Shown here: positions 16,220 through 25,997 of the stretch, in pieces
Position numbering within the stretch: the first letter of the stretch is position 1
Layout: each line of letters begins with the position of its first letter
From: RDYJ01 sp034931405
Lineage (GTDB): Bacteria; Cyanobacteriota; Cyanobacteriia; Cyanobacteriales; Nostocaceae
NCBI RefSeq assembly: GCF_034931405.1
Contig: NZ_JAYGHA010000016.1
Coordinates: 1 to 64,000, forward strand
Reading direction: 5' to 3'
Length of the DNA: 64,000 bases
Made by a program: the position numbers and the translations under genes
Notes under the pieces: generated by a model
The model's database searches: none
What the model was told of the DNA's origin: nothing
The model's input: only the letters and a program-made list of their open reading frames with translations

Positions 16220-17905
16220 CTAACTTACCATCTCTTGCTCTTCACGCCATAATTGATATAACCGATTTGCCGGAATTGTCATATACAAAATATCTCCCGC
16301 ACTCAGGTTAGTATCTAACAAATCCCAACCGTGTAAAGTTTGGTGATTTGTCTCTACATATAAAGGCACAAAATCGGCATATCTAGCTACATCTTTTACC
16401 CATTGACCACAAAAAGGATGGTTAGGAGTAATCAAAGTTGCAAAAGCAACCCATAAATTATCAGCGATAATACCATTACCAATAATTCTACCTCCCAGGG
16501 CAGCAGCAGCAAAAGCCGGTGCTGCTAATTCTGCTGGACTTAATACAGCTTCAAAATCAAATACTTGTTGTGCCATCCCAGCAAAATCAGGATCAGCGTA
16601 ATGAACAATAACAGGAATTTTCGGTGTTAAACCTTTGGCTTTAAGGGCAATTTCTAAATTAGTAGCATCGTTATTAGTAACAGCTAAAACTGCGGCGGCG
16701 GTATCTATATTACTTGTTTGTAGAGTTGTGCGGAAACTTGCATCTGCAAGAATTACAGGAATACTCATTCCTCTAGCTGTGTTGACAAATCTATTATTAG
16801 GATCGGTTTCAATTACTACTACTTCATGGCCACCAGCGTGAAGTTGCTGAATAATTCTAATGCCAATACCACTTAAACCACAGACAATATAATGATTACG
16901 TTGGGGAATTCTGGCTGCATCCCAAAATTGTTTGAGGCGAGTTCCTAAGACAAAATCGGTAATCATAGCATACCAAATACCAAAGACTACTGCTCCAACC
17001 AGCATCATGAAAACGGTAAATAATTTAATGCTATTGGGTGCGTTTTCTACTACTTTGTCATTACCACCAGCACCTGTAATCATGCCAACAGCAAAATATA
17101 AAGCATCAACAAATGAGATATTTAATTTAGCTGAAACAAAGGTGAATGTAGCTAGTAGAATAATTACTACCAGCGCCATAGCCATTACTAGAACTGATCT
17201 GGCGTGTTTCTGAAACTGCCTGATACTTGTGAAGATTTTGAATAGTTTTCTTCCCCATGATTTGCGTGAGTTATTAATGCGGGGTTGAGTACCAATAATT
17301 AGGCGATCGCCAACTTTTAAACGTTGTTCTGCTAATACTGCTGTTACTAGATTTATCTTCCCAACTACAGGTAGATAATAAATCAACATCCGTGACTTAT
17401 CTTCCCACAAATCACTGATTTTTCTACCTCTCCAATTATGATCTTCATGAATATATTCTTCCTGAATTGGCCAAGTCTGATCAAATAATTTAATTTGTCC
17501 AATTGCTTGATTTCCCAAAGCTGCAAAAGTAAATACTGGTGCAGCCAAACCGACAACACTCATACTTAAATGGTCTATCAGAGTGTGGTCTAAACGTTCA
17601 CCCAAATTTATATTATAAAAACGGTTAATAATCCGAATGTGAGGATTTAATACCCGCGCTTGCATCATAATTGACAAATTTATGGCATCATCAGAACCAG
17701 CAATCACTAAAGTATGTGCCTGTTGAATCCCTGCTGCTTGCAAGGTAGAAGCTGCACATAATTCACCAACAATTACATCTCCCGTAGCTTCTCCAGGTAT
17801 AGGTTTGCGATGAATACCAACAACCAACGCACCCTGTTGTCTCAGCAGACGAAAGATTTTATATCCGGTACGTCCTAAGCCGCAAACAATAATTCGAGGT
17901 TTCAT
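16220..17905 (-). CDS. Two-RCK (TrkA-N) protein with ion-channel-like membrane core
   Basis: 561 residues. An N-terminal NAD-binding TrkA-N domain (PRIIVCGLGRTGYKIFRLL) comes first, then about residues 230-320 two membrane helices around a pore-loop-like segment (FVDALYFAVGMITGAGG), then a second TrkA-N domain (HYIVCGLSGIGIRIIQQL) and a probable TrkA-C-like tail. The order RCK-channel-RCK suggests a potassium-channel-type membrane protein gated by nucleotide. The usual filter TVGYGD is not present; TGAGG stands in its place, so ion selectivity is uncertain. It could be a transport regulator rather than a channel. Confidence 0.8.
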   Translation of the reverse strand: MKPRIIVCGLGRTGYKIFRLLRQQGALVVGIHRKPIPGEATGDVIVGELCAASTLQAAGIQQAHTLVIAGSDDAINLSIMMQARVLNPHIRIINRFYNINLGERLDHTLIDHLSMSVVGLAAPVFTFAALGNQAIGQIKLFDQTWPIQEEYIHEDHNWRGRKISDLWEDKSRMLIYYLPVVGKINLVTAVLAEQRLKVGDRLIIGTQPRINNSRKSWGRKLFKIFTSIRQFQKHARSVLVMAMALVVIILLATFTFVSAKLNISFVDALYFAVGMITGAGGNDKVVENAPNSIKLFTVFMMLVGAVVFGIWYAMITDFVLGTRLKQFWDAARIPQRNHYIVCGLSGIGIRIIQQLHAGGHEVVVIETDPNNRFVNTARGMSIPVILADASFRTTLQTSNIDTAAAVLAVTNNDATNLEIALKAKGLTPKIPVIVHYADPDFAGMAQQVFDFEAVLSPAELAAPAFAAAALGGRIIGNGIIADNLWVAFATLITPNHPFCGQWVKDVARYADFVPLYVETNHQTLHGWDLLDTNLSAGDILYMTIPANRLYQLWREEQEMVS

Positions 17906-17945
17906 GAAACAGCAGCATAATTGTAAGAATTCAGGAGTCAGAAGG

Positions 17946-17963
17946 GGCGAACGGCCGTTCGCC
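17946..17963. repeat. Perfect 18-bp palindrome (ggcgaacggccgttcgcc)
   Basis: A perfect inverted repeat in the intergenic DNA upstream of the RCK gene, preceded by gg and flanked by caggagtcagg-type heptamers. The sequence resembles a dispersed palindrome common in Nostocales genomes. Confidence 0.75.
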
Positions 17964-18634
17964 TGTACAGGAGTCAGGAGTAAAATTCTCTTGGTTTAAA
18001 GCTTTGTCACTAGATTATTTACTTCATTTACCCGCAATACCCTGTATTGATCTCTATTTTTGCCTGATTTCTCTAAATAGAATTGTAACTGAACACACGA
18101 TATATCCTGTGGGTAATTAAAAATTAACAATGAAGGGTTAAACCCCTCATACTAGAAATGTTCATGTTGCATGATAAACTTATTTTTAAATCTGTTATCA
18201 ACTCATAAATCAAGTGTGTTAAAAGCCCTGGAAATCGAATGCTAATGCCGATGATGGGTCTTACCCCCCAGTGATTTACTAACAGTCTCTTTGTTTTTAC
18301 CTGGTACTTTTGCCAGTGGTATGAACAAAAATTGCTCAAGTCAAATGTTAGCAATGAACAATAAAAAATTTTTAGAAAAATGCCAATTTGGCAACCACAG
18401 GCAAATGAAGCAAGTTAAATTAAATGAGACAAACGAAAGCAAGGCAGTTGCTCAAAGGTTAAATAAATTAGCTTCAAGCTCCTGTTATGTTTGTCAGACA
18501 ATTAAATAGAATGAAAGTTTGCTGCAAGAGGGACAATCACTGAGTAGAGACGTTATCGTTAAAGTTTAAATTACCCCCCTAATTAACGATTGGCGTTATG
18601 TGTATATTCCTGAATCGCTTCAGCAGCAAATAGT
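17964..18634. other. Long intergenic region
   Basis: About 670 bp with no convincing gene. Short overlapping open frames on both strands (for example plus 18291-18509) look like chance, with no ribosome site or known motif. The right end could be the body of a small RNA ended by the terminator at 18635. Confidence 0.4.
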
Positions 18635-18684
18635 AGAGTGGGAGAGAACGGCGCTTGATAATGCCTCCTCCCACTCTCTTTTTG
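18635..18684 (+). terminator. Orphan intrinsic terminator, possible small-RNA 3' end
   Basis: A perfect 10-bp stem (agagtgggag / ctcccactct) with a 23-base loop, followed by ctttttg. No plus-strand gene precedes it for more than 2 kb; the upstream DNA holds the minus-strand RCK gene. It therefore may end an unannotated transcript. Confidence 0.55.
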
Positions 18685-18816
18685 TGGTGATAAATTTAAA
18701 CTTAATGTACCCATAAGATCATCTAACAACCACTCATTAAACATCAAACTTTGAGGATATAGATCCCCTGTTTATTGATGAAATCAGGGATCTGGGTATT
18801 AGGTTTTAAGTTGATT

Positions 18817-21540
18817 TTAATTTTCTGAAGTTTCCTGAAAAAATTTCTTCAGAATAGTTATGCTGTGTTCTCCATCCGCAGTAGTGGCCGTCATCAGATA
18901 GTTAAGTAAACGATCTGAGAAGGGAACGCGTAAATGAAAAGTACCATCAGATTGGACTTTAATCCTATGACCAGCAACAGTCACGTTTGCACCTGGTTCT
19001 GTTGAACCATGAATAACTAGCTCAGTATCTGCGATGAACCAGAAGTCTGTCCCTGGACGATTGAAGATACGAACTTTACCAGAACGAGCTATGCACAACC
19101 AACTATTATTATCAGTGAGATAACCAATTTCAGTCATGTAGTCACGATTGCTTGTGGGAATAGCTACATAAGAATCGCATACTGCTTCCTCACATTCATA
19201 TTGCTGTACTAGATGGGGAATTTGATAACTGAGATCAATATCAGTGGTATCATAGAGTCGCACTGCCAAAAAAGTCCCTTTTTGTTTCCTGACTGCTTCT
19301 TTCTGAATTTCAGAAACATACCAAGAAACATAAGCCCATTTGGGAGTACGAGGTGTGAAGACAATACTACTGTCTCCTCTCATATCTGACCAACTAACAA
19401 CTCCTGTAGTCTGAGTTTGCGTCTTTGTTTCTAATGAGGAATGTTCTGGAATGCCATCAGGGCTAAATATTTTTTCTGTCTTTGCGTCTATCTCTAAGGT
19501 TGTCTCCTTAATCGTTGTTTCTGGAAGATGAGATGAAATAGATAAGTCGGAAGAGAGTTCTTCTGCTAAATCAAACTTGAGTTCAGCCTCATCTGCTAAG
19601 GTATTGAAGACTTCTTCTAGCTGATTGAGTAAATCAGGTAATGAATTTTTGGCTTCATCTGTAATCAGTTCTGCATCTAATTCTTCTTCGTCTGGTGTCA
19701 ATCCCAGTAATTCTGATAGAGAAGTGCTGGATTCTTCATGAGAAGTTTCTGTATAAAAGTGCGTTGATTTCAACACTGAAGTGCTAGATTCAGATTCGGT
19801 TGCATTTGTCAGCACATCTAGTAATTCTGATAGAGAAGTGTTAGATTCAGGTTCGGTTAAATTTGCCGGCACACCTAGTAATTCTGACAGGGATATGGCT
19901 GAATTTTGAGTGGAAGACTCTACTGATTCATCTAGTAATTCTGACAGGGATATGGTCGAATTCTGAGTGGAAGACTCTACTGATTCATCTAGTAATTCTA
20001 ATAGAGAAGTGGTTAACTCATCTATTGGGAGTTCTAAATTATTGAATGTTATTTCGGGAACGTTGGGAACTGAGGGATAGGAGGTATTAACAACAGCTAC
20101 TGGTGCTTCTATATCCCATACAACTTCCCCACAATCTAGATAAATAATTTGAGCCGCAATATCAAGATTATTGGCAATTTCTGTGTCTGCGGTTGTGTCT
20201 TTTGCCGTTACTATTTTTGCATTGTCAGCTAAAACTTCTCTTTCTGTTACATTGATATTGTGATGCGATTGAGATTTGCCGTTAGTGAGTGCAGTATTAT
20301 TAACCGGGGAAATAATGTTGTATTCGTCGGGGTCTGCTGGTTTTAGTTCCGTAATTGATGGGCTTAGAGTTGATGTTTTCAGTGGAGCTATTTGTTGATT
20401 TGCTGATTGTTGTTTTTTCTTCAACCACCAAGTAAAAAAGCTTCCTATACCAACCGTTGGGAATAAAGATAAGACAATCAACAATGCTGTATTTCTCTCT
20501 TCAAAAGGATTTACAAGCTGCTGATTACCAGAATTATTTGTGGTAGGTAAGGTTTCTGTTTGTGCAGGAGTTGCTACAGATTGAGCCTTTGGTGTGGAAC
20601 TTGTTGCAGTTTCTACAGTAAGATTTTGCAATGCACTAGCAGCGATCGCCGATGCTTCCGCGTCTCTAGCTGATTCTATCGCTTTCTGTCCTATAGGTGC
20701 GGTGGTAAAACCAAGAAAACTAGCTACTGCTGGGCTAGGATTTTGCCTATAAACGTAAACTAAAGGCTGGGAAAAGGGATATTGGGAATTATCTGGTGTG
20801 ATATTCTGGATTTTGAGAATTCGCACATCAGGTAGCTTTGATACTTGATTAGCTGTGACATAGCTAATGCCGTCTGTACCTAATTCTTTGATAATTTGGA
20901 CAGTTTTATCTTCAGCTACTTGAGTAGCGTTAGCACCAGTTGAAAATTCACCAGACTGAAAGACTGGATAATCACGTAAGGAATTACGAATATCGCTGGT
21001 TGGGGAGCGATCAATAAATCGAATTTTACCAGGTTGACCTCCTAGTTCTGACCAATCAGTAATTTCACCCCGAAAAATCTGGGCAAATTTTTTACTAGTC
21101 AAATTGCCTGGGAAAGAGTTGTTTATACCAACAATGATGGCTATTTTTTCTCTGTGTAAGCGAATTTGCTCTAGACCTTGAGATTTTTCTGCTGGGGTGA
21201 GTTGACGAGCGATCGCAGCTATATCAATTTTGCCATCAAGCAAAGCTGTAATTGCCGCATCAGTACCATTAACCCCAATTTCAACCTGTGTACCAGAGAA
21301 CTGTTTTTCAAAGTTATCTTTGAGGCTTTGGTTGATCATAATCAAACTCATGGAACCATCAAGCCGCACTTTAGTGCCACTTTCCACTGTTTGCGGTAGT
21401 GGGAAAGTCAGAACATTAGGTGTTGATTCTGCGAGAACAGGTACTGATGCTAAGAAATTTGCTGCCAGTGAGGTGGTAGCTAAGGCCAGTGATAAGGCCA
21501 GATGAACAATTACACTATCGTTTTTCTCTTGTTTCCACAT
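18817..21540 (-). CDS. Periplasmic-binding-protein / DUF4912 fusion membrane protein
   Basis: 907 residues from the ATG at 21540. Order: signal peptide (about 1-38), a PstS-like phosphate/molybdate-type binding domain (about 55-290: IGVNGTDAAITALLDGKIDI, AQIFRGEITDWSELGG, DRSPTSDIR), a membrane helix (about 355-373), a long acidic linker with repeated SLSELLD motifs, and a C-terminal DUF4912 domain (YVSWYVSEIQKEAVRKQKG, DTTDIDLSYQIPH, SFSDR-like end). The binding domain would face the periplasm and DUF4912 the cytoplasm if the helix spans once. No transporter genes adjoin it, so a sensor or scaffold role is more likely than uptake. Function unknown. Confidence 0.8.
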   Translation of the reverse strand: MWKQEKNDSVIVHLALSLALATTSLAANFLASVPVLAESTPNVLTFPLPQTVESGTKVRLDGSMSLIMINQSLKDNFEKQFSGTQVEIGVNGTDAAITALLDGKIDIAAIARQLTPAEKSQGLEQIRLHREKIAIIVGINNSFPGNLTSKKFAQIFRGEITDWSELGGQPGKIRFIDRSPTSDIRNSLRDYPVFQSGEFSTGANATQVAEDKTVQIIKELGTDGISYVTANQVSKLPDVRILKIQNITPDNSQYPFSQPLVYVYRQNPSPAVASFLGFTTAPIGQKAIESARDAEASAIAASALQNLTVETATSSTPKAQSVATPAQTETLPTTNNSGNQQLVNPFEERNTALLIVLSLFPTVGIGSFFTWWLKKKQQSANQQIAPLKTSTLSPSITELKPADPDEYNIISPVNNTALTNGKSQSHHNINVTEREVLADNAKIVTAKDTTADTEIANNLDIAAQIIYLDCGEVVWDIEAPVAVVNTSYPSVPNVPEITFNNLELPIDELTTSLLELLDESVESSTQNSTISLSELLDESVESSTQNSAISLSELLGVPANLTEPESNTSLSELLDVLTNATESESSTSVLKSTHFYTETSHEESSTSLSELLGLTPDEEELDAELITDEAKNSLPDLLNQLEEVFNTLADEAELKFDLAEELSSDLSISSHLPETTIKETTLEIDAKTEKIFSPDGIPEHSSLETKTQTQTTGVVSWSDMRGDSSIVFTPRTPKWAYVSWYVSEIQKEAVRKQKGTFLAVRLYDTTDIDLSYQIPHLVQQYECEEAVCDSYVAIPTSNRDYMTEIGYLTDNNSWLCIARSGKVRIFNRPGTDFWFIADTELVIHGSTEPGANVTVAGHRIKVQSDGTFHLRVPFSDRLLNYLMTATTADGEHSITILKKFFQETSEN
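19700..20030 (-). repeat. Repeats coding for SLSELLD motifs
   Basis: The linker contains at least five SL(S/L)ELL copies; the segment around DESVESSTQNS is duplicated almost exactly (about 19895-20000), with the DNA nearly identical. The motif would make short amphipathic, acidic helices. Confidence 0.8.
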
Positions 21541-21924
21541 ACGCCCCTTATGAAGGTAAAATAAATAGTCAAACGGGCCAGTTCTCAAGATGTTTTTTTT
21601 TACAGAGGAGACGGGCTAATTATACATCCTTGGTTATGTTTATCCCTAGTAACTTCAGTTACTTAAATAAATATATACTGTTTTGTTACTGAGCTATTAT
21701 AACAGTAGTATTTGGGACTTCCAAAAAATAAATTATCCCGGATTGACTAACCGCTCCAGGCGCAGAGAAGCCAGTGCGTTGGTGAAGCAGTCCGGTCTTG
21801 GGGGTTTCCCGACTTGTTAGCGAAGCTCCTCTGAAAGAGGCAGCAACTGGCGCGACGCAGAGGAATAAGGGTTTGAGAGATTTTTTGCGTTAGGTGGTTG
21901 AGTGTTTTTTTATTTGAAAGTCCC
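21541..21924. other. Intergenic region with dispersed structured repeat
   Basis: About 21750-21880 holds gcgcagagaagccagtgcgttggtg-like sequence, gtttcccgac and gcaactggcgcgac, the pattern of a dispersed Nostocales repeat with inverted arms (ccagt.gc / gc.actgg). An open frame on the minus strand here is repeat-derived. Nothing else is seen. Confidence 0.5.
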
Positions 21925-23943
21925 TTACCTACTTGTATGCTTTTGGGCATTTATATTAGGTTGTTGAAAACTGTCAGTTTCTGCAAGTTCTTGCTGCGGT
22001 AAGTTAGAAGGAATTCTGTCTTTAACTTCATCAATAGAGGTGCGTTCATTATTCAATATATCTTCATTTTTCTCTGAGGCAGATAATAAAGATATATCAA
22101 TCAAAGGTAATATGATTTTTACCGTTGTACCTTGATGTAAACCCAAACTTTCCAAGGTAATTTTTCCTCCCATCAGTTCGATTAAATTGCGGGAAATTGC
22201 CAATCCCAGTCCAGTACCTTCAAACTTACGTGTGGTTGTACCATCGATCATGACAAAGGGACGAAATAGTTTATGTTGTTGGTCGGGATCAATGCCTATA
22301 CCTGTATCATGCACAGAAACAATAACATAAGGTTTGCCATTCTGTTCTTGAATTTTGGTACTAATAATGATGCTACCTTGATCAGTGAACTTAGTCGCAT
22401 TACCAATAATATTAATTAGGACTTGTTTGAGTTTTACTTCATCTGCCTTGACTGGGATGATTTCATTACCTAGATCACATTTTAATTGTAATCCTTTTTG
22501 TTGGACGTTAACTGATTGTAAGTTAATGACTTCTAATAGCAATTGGCGCAATTCTAGAGGTGAGATTATTACCGAGAGTTTACCCGCTTCAATTTTAGAA
22601 ATATCGAGTAAATCATTAATAATACCTAATAAGTGAATTGCTGTTTCGTCGGCTCGTTGGAGAAATTCTAATTCTTCTTCTCTGTCATCACATAAACCAT
22701 CTCTAACTAAACGCACACAGTTAATAATAATATTCAGTGGGTTTCTCAATTCATGGGAAGTTGTGGCTAAAAACTGACTTTTGACAATGTTAGCTGATTT
22801 GGCTTCTTTCCAAGCTATTTCTAGTTCTTCTGCCCATGCTTTGAGTCTTTCAACCATTTGATCTATTGCTTGAGCTAATTGATTAAATTCCCGGATTTTA
22901 AAGTTACGGGGTACGGGTTGTGCAGCATGGTGACTATGAATATTTAAAGCGTAGTCTCTGAGTTCTTCTAGAGGACTTGCTAGGTAGGGCGCTAAATATA
23001 AAGATGCTAACAAACTTGCCCCAATTAAACCAACTGTTAAAGCAATGAGGATGAGTTTGATTTCATCTAAACCCTGCAGTGCATCTTTGACACTAGTGAC
23101 AGCTAAGATCACCCATTTCTGTTGTTGCTGTTGTGTAATGGGATTAGAGATTGCTGTATAACCGGCGACTGATTCTTTACCATCGCTGAAATTAAAATTT
23201 ATGGAATCATTATTTCCCTGAAGAGCATTTTTAATTACGCTTTGTAGTTGTTGAGCATCGGCATAATTTTTAATATTAGTTCCTACCGTTTCCGGTGATG
23301 GATGTGCCAAAATAGTACCATCTTCAGCAATAACTACTAAAGAACCTATGAACGAGCCTTGTTTATTTTCTAATTTATGCAATGTAGTTTTGATAATTAA
23401 GGCATAAGCTAAATTTCCTCGTTGATTATAAACTGGGGCTGATAACAGCAATTGCAGTTGATTTTCCGGATTACGTTTACCAGTTGTCCCTGGTTTTGGT
23501 GGTAAAATAGCTGTAATTTTAATTTCATCATTGGTAAATGATAATTCTTGTTCTGTAATAGTCTTATCACCACAACTACTAACAATAATTGGATTTATGC
23601 GATTATTTTTTTGCAGGTGCTTCAGTTGAATACAATCAATTTTGTTAGGTAATTCTTGGGCTAATTGAGTGATAAATTTTTCAGCTTTAGTTGCTGAACC
23701 AGACTGAATTGCTCTTGTTTGACTGGCACTCAGTAAATTTGTTTTCAGTGCGGCGATCGCATCACTGATTTTTTCACCTTTATTGATAGCACTATCTGTT
23801 AAGTTTTGCCGAGCCGTGTTCAACAAACTAGAACGCGCCTTATTAAGTGCTACCATTTCCCCAGTCAATAAAACTGGGACAAATACCAGTAATATTCTGG
23901 TTACTAAAATTCGTCGAAAGGATGATTGACGGGAATTAGCCAT
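21925..23943 (-). CDS. Membrane sensor histidine kinase
   Basis: 672 residues from MANSRQSS. An N-terminal membrane helix (about 14-34), a large extracytoplasmic sensor domain (about 35-295, Cache-like by its fold pattern SAPVYNQRGNLAYALI and EDGTILAHPSPETVGT), a second helix (about 298-320), a HAMP-like segment, a HisKA domain with the phosphoacceptor SHELRNPLN, and a HATPase_c domain (NIIGNATKFT, DTGIGIDPD, GTGLGLAISRNL). No receiver domain and no response regulator nearby, so its partner is unknown. The signal is not predictable. Confidence 0.9.
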   Translation of the reverse strand: MANSRQSSFRRILVTRILLVFVPVLLTGEMVALNKARSSLLNTARQNLTDSAINKGEKISDAIAALKTNLLSASQTRAIQSGSATKAEKFITQLAQELPNKIDCIQLKHLQKNNRINPIIVSSCGDKTITEQELSFTNDEIKITAILPPKPGTTGKRNPENQLQLLLSAPVYNQRGNLAYALIIKTTLHKLENKQGSFIGSLVVIAEDGTILAHPSPETVGTNIKNYADAQQLQSVIKNALQGNNDSINFNFSDGKESVAGYTAISNPITQQQQQKWVILAVTSVKDALQGLDEIKLILIALTVGLIGASLLASLYLAPYLASPLEELRDYALNIHSHHAAQPVPRNFKIREFNQLAQAIDQMVERLKAWAEELEIAWKEAKSANIVKSQFLATTSHELRNPLNIIINCVRLVRDGLCDDREEELEFLQRADETAIHLLGIINDLLDISKIEAGKLSVIISPLELRQLLLEVINLQSVNVQQKGLQLKCDLGNEIIPVKADEVKLKQVLINIIGNATKFTDQGSIIISTKIQEQNGKPYVIVSVHDTGIGIDPDQQHKLFRPFVMIDGTTTRKFEGTGLGLAISRNLIELMGGKITLESLGLHQGTTVKIILPLIDISLLSASEKNEDILNNERTSIDEVKDRIPSNLPQQELAETDSFQQPNINAQKHTSR

Positions 23944-24166
23944 CGAGTGTCTCACTTCTTATCTGCAAACCACAATAATCAAGATATGCAATTAGAATAA
24001 CTAAATGAGACATTTTATAAAGTGATGGAAATTTGATGGGAATTTGTGAAAAGTATCAAATTGTAATTTGGTAAAAAGAAATTAAAGATCCTAAATTTCT
24101 GAGATCGTAGATGTAGTAACAATTGGTGTGGCATATTGATCCAGACAGAGGTGAAATTGATAAAAC

Positions 24167-24508
24167 ATGAAGCAACATCGTCCTCATCCCACAGTGGGTT
24201 TGAACATGAGTGCAGATGGCAAGATAGGTGATTTGGTGCGATGCCTGCTCGGTTTGGCTCAGGGGTTGATAAAGCCTACCTGGAAAAACAAATCGCTGGC
24301 TTTGATGCAGTTTTATTTGGTGCTAGAACCCTCCGTGTCTACGGTACAACACTTACCGTATCACATCCAATATTGCTGCAACAGAGAAAACAGAAAATAA
24401 ATCTCTCCAGCCGGTTCATATAGTGTTTTCGAGTTCTGGAAGCCTAAATCCGGATATTAAACGCTAGTTGCTTACCACTACAGAAGGGTGTAATTTTAGC
24501 ATTCAGCA
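24167..24508 (+). pseudogene. RibD C-terminal-type reductase, broken
   Basis: Frame 1 reads RPHPTVGLNMSADGKIGD; a frameshift near 24235 leads to ARFGSGVDKAYLEKQIAGFD, AVLFGARTLRVYGTTLTVSH and ILLQQRKQK; another shift near 24395 gives QPVHIVFSSSGSLNPDIK and then stops. The opening RPxVxLNxxxSxDGKI and the DAxxxGxxTLR pattern are those of the RibD_C (dihydrofolate-reductase-like) domain used in riboflavin synthesis and related reductases. Several frameshifts and the missing second half make it non-functional. Remaining homologue in the genome unknown. Confidence 0.8.
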
Positions 24509-24589
24509 GTCAACAGTCAGCAGTAAAACCATATTGGGAGGTTATATTACATTCAAGGTAAGTATTCAGTTATAGCAATCGTTATACCC

Positions 24590-24655
24590 AGATCCCCGAC
24601 TTCTAAGATCAATTTATCATTTATGGACACAATACACAAAAGAAGTCGGGGATCT
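24590..24655. repeat. Inverted repeat agatccccgacttct / agaagtcggggatct
   Basis: Two perfect 15-bp arms separated by 36 bp, 90 bp before the FemAB-like gene. The arms match a dispersed cyanobacterial repeat type (gatccccgacttct). As RNA it would make a stable hairpin, but no T-run follows, so a terminator role is doubtful. Confidence 0.75.
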
Positions 24656-24745
24656 TATCGCCTCACCTGAATCCTTACCATTCAAGTTATGTTTAATTAT
24701 GTTGACCTACTTGCATCAAATACAAATATTATTGATAACCACACG

Positions 24746-25927
24746 ATGGTAAAACAAATCAAATCTAACTATTCTGTAGTTTGGACTCATACAATTGCTG
24801 AAGTTCCTCAAGCCGCTTGGGATGCTTTGGCGATGCCACTCAAAACCCCGTTCTTGGAATGGGACTGGCTGAATAATATGGAAACTTCTCATAGTGCTAC
24901 AGCAAACGCAGGTTGGTTGCCAAATCACTTGACGCTATGGCGAGATAGAACGTTAATTGCTGCTGCCCCACTTTATCTAAAAGGGCATAGTCAGGGTGAA
25001 TTTGTGTTTGATCATCAGTGGGCTGATTTAGCTGCTCGGATCGGTGTAGAATATTATCCCAAAATGTTGGGAATGTCGCCATTTACCCCGGCGGAAGGCT
25101 ATCGCTTTTTAATTGCATCTGGGGAAGATGAAGAAGAAATTACCGCCATGATGGTACATGAGATTGATACTTTTTGTCTCAAACATGGTATTTCTGGTTG
25201 TCATTTTCTGTATGTTGATCCCCAATGGCGGCCTATCTTAGAAAGACAAGGTTTTACCAGTTGGTTACACCATAGTTATATTTGGGAAAATGCTGATTTT
25301 CAAACTTTTGATGATTATTTAGTAGTTTTCAATGCAAATCAAAGACGGAATATTAAACGGGAACGTAAGGCTGTAGAAAAGGCTGGTTTACGACTGCAAG
25401 CAGTCACTGGTGAAGAGATTCCTAAGTCGCTGTTTCCGTTGATGTATGATTTTTATGCTGATACTTGCGATAAGTTCGGCTGGTGGGGTAGTAAGTATCT
25501 GACAAAGCGATTTTTTGAGCAACTTTACCATAATTATCGTCATCGGGTCGTATTTTTCGCTGCTTATCATCAGGAAGATCAGCATCGACCTGTGGGGATG
25601 TCCTTTTGTTTATTTAAGGATGATAGGTTATATGGCCGCTATTGGGGAAGTTTCCAAGAAATAGATTGCTTACATTTTGATGCTTGCTATTATGCACCGA
25701 TTGAGTGGGCGATCTCTCACGGTATTCAAAGTTTTGATCCCGGTGCAGGAGGCAGACACAAGAAACGGCGCGGTTTTCCAGCTAAACCTAATCACAGTCT
25801 GCACCGATTTTACAATCATCGTTTAGGACAAATTTTGCGTCCTTATATCCTAGAGGTGAATGAAATGGAAGAGGAAGAAATGAAGGAAATTAATGCAGAG
25901 TTACCTTTTAGTCAAGATCATGGTTAA
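24746..25927 (+). CDS. FemAB/GNAT-like protein (peptidogalycan biosynthesis family)
   Basis: 393 residues from the ATG at 24746 (MVKQIKSNYSVVWTH). Seen: TPFLEWDWLNNMETS, LPNHLTLWRDRTLIAAAPLYLKGHS, FVFDHQWADLAARIGVEYYPK, a central NQRRNIKRERKAVEKAGL, and the C-terminal GAGGRHKKRRGFPAKPNHSLH. These are the signatures of the FemAB_like family (Pfam peptidogalycan biosynthesis), which has a double acetyltransferase fold. A role in cell-envelope aminoacyl transfer is suggested by the fold but unproven. The gene with DUF4346 follows by 70 bp. Confidence 0.82.
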   Translation: MVKQIKSNYSVVWTHTIAEVPQAAWDALAMPLKTPFLEWDWLNNMETSHSATANAGWLPNHLTLWRDRTLIAAAPLYLKGHSQGEFVFDHQWADLAARIGVEYYPKMLGMSPFTPAEGYRFLIASGEDEEEITAMMVHEIDTFCLKHGISGCHFLYVDPQWRPILERQGFTSWLHHSYIWENADFQTFDDYLVVFNANQRRNIKRERKAVEKAGLRLQAVTGEEIPKSLFPLMYDFYADTCDKFGWWGSKYLTKRFFEQLYHNYRHRVVFFAAYHQEDQHRPVGMSFCLFKDDRLYGRYWGSFQEIDCLHFDACYYAPIEWAISHGIQSFDPGAGGRHKKRRGFPAKPNHSLHRFYNHRLGQILRPYILEVNEMEEEEMKEINAELPFSQDHG

Positions 25928-25997
25928 AAAAGGTAGCTAAAGAATTACACTTGAGTTGTAATGTAAACAACTGTGGAAATAATTTCTTTTTTTTAGC

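Noticed and set aside
18291..18509. Plus-strand frame of 72 codons in the 900-bp gap
   Set aside because: No ribosome site, no motif, odd composition; overlaps another spurious frame on the minus strand.
21747..21950. Minus-strand frame of 67 codons
   Set aside because: Read through a dispersed repeat and overlapping the kinase 3' end; not a gene.
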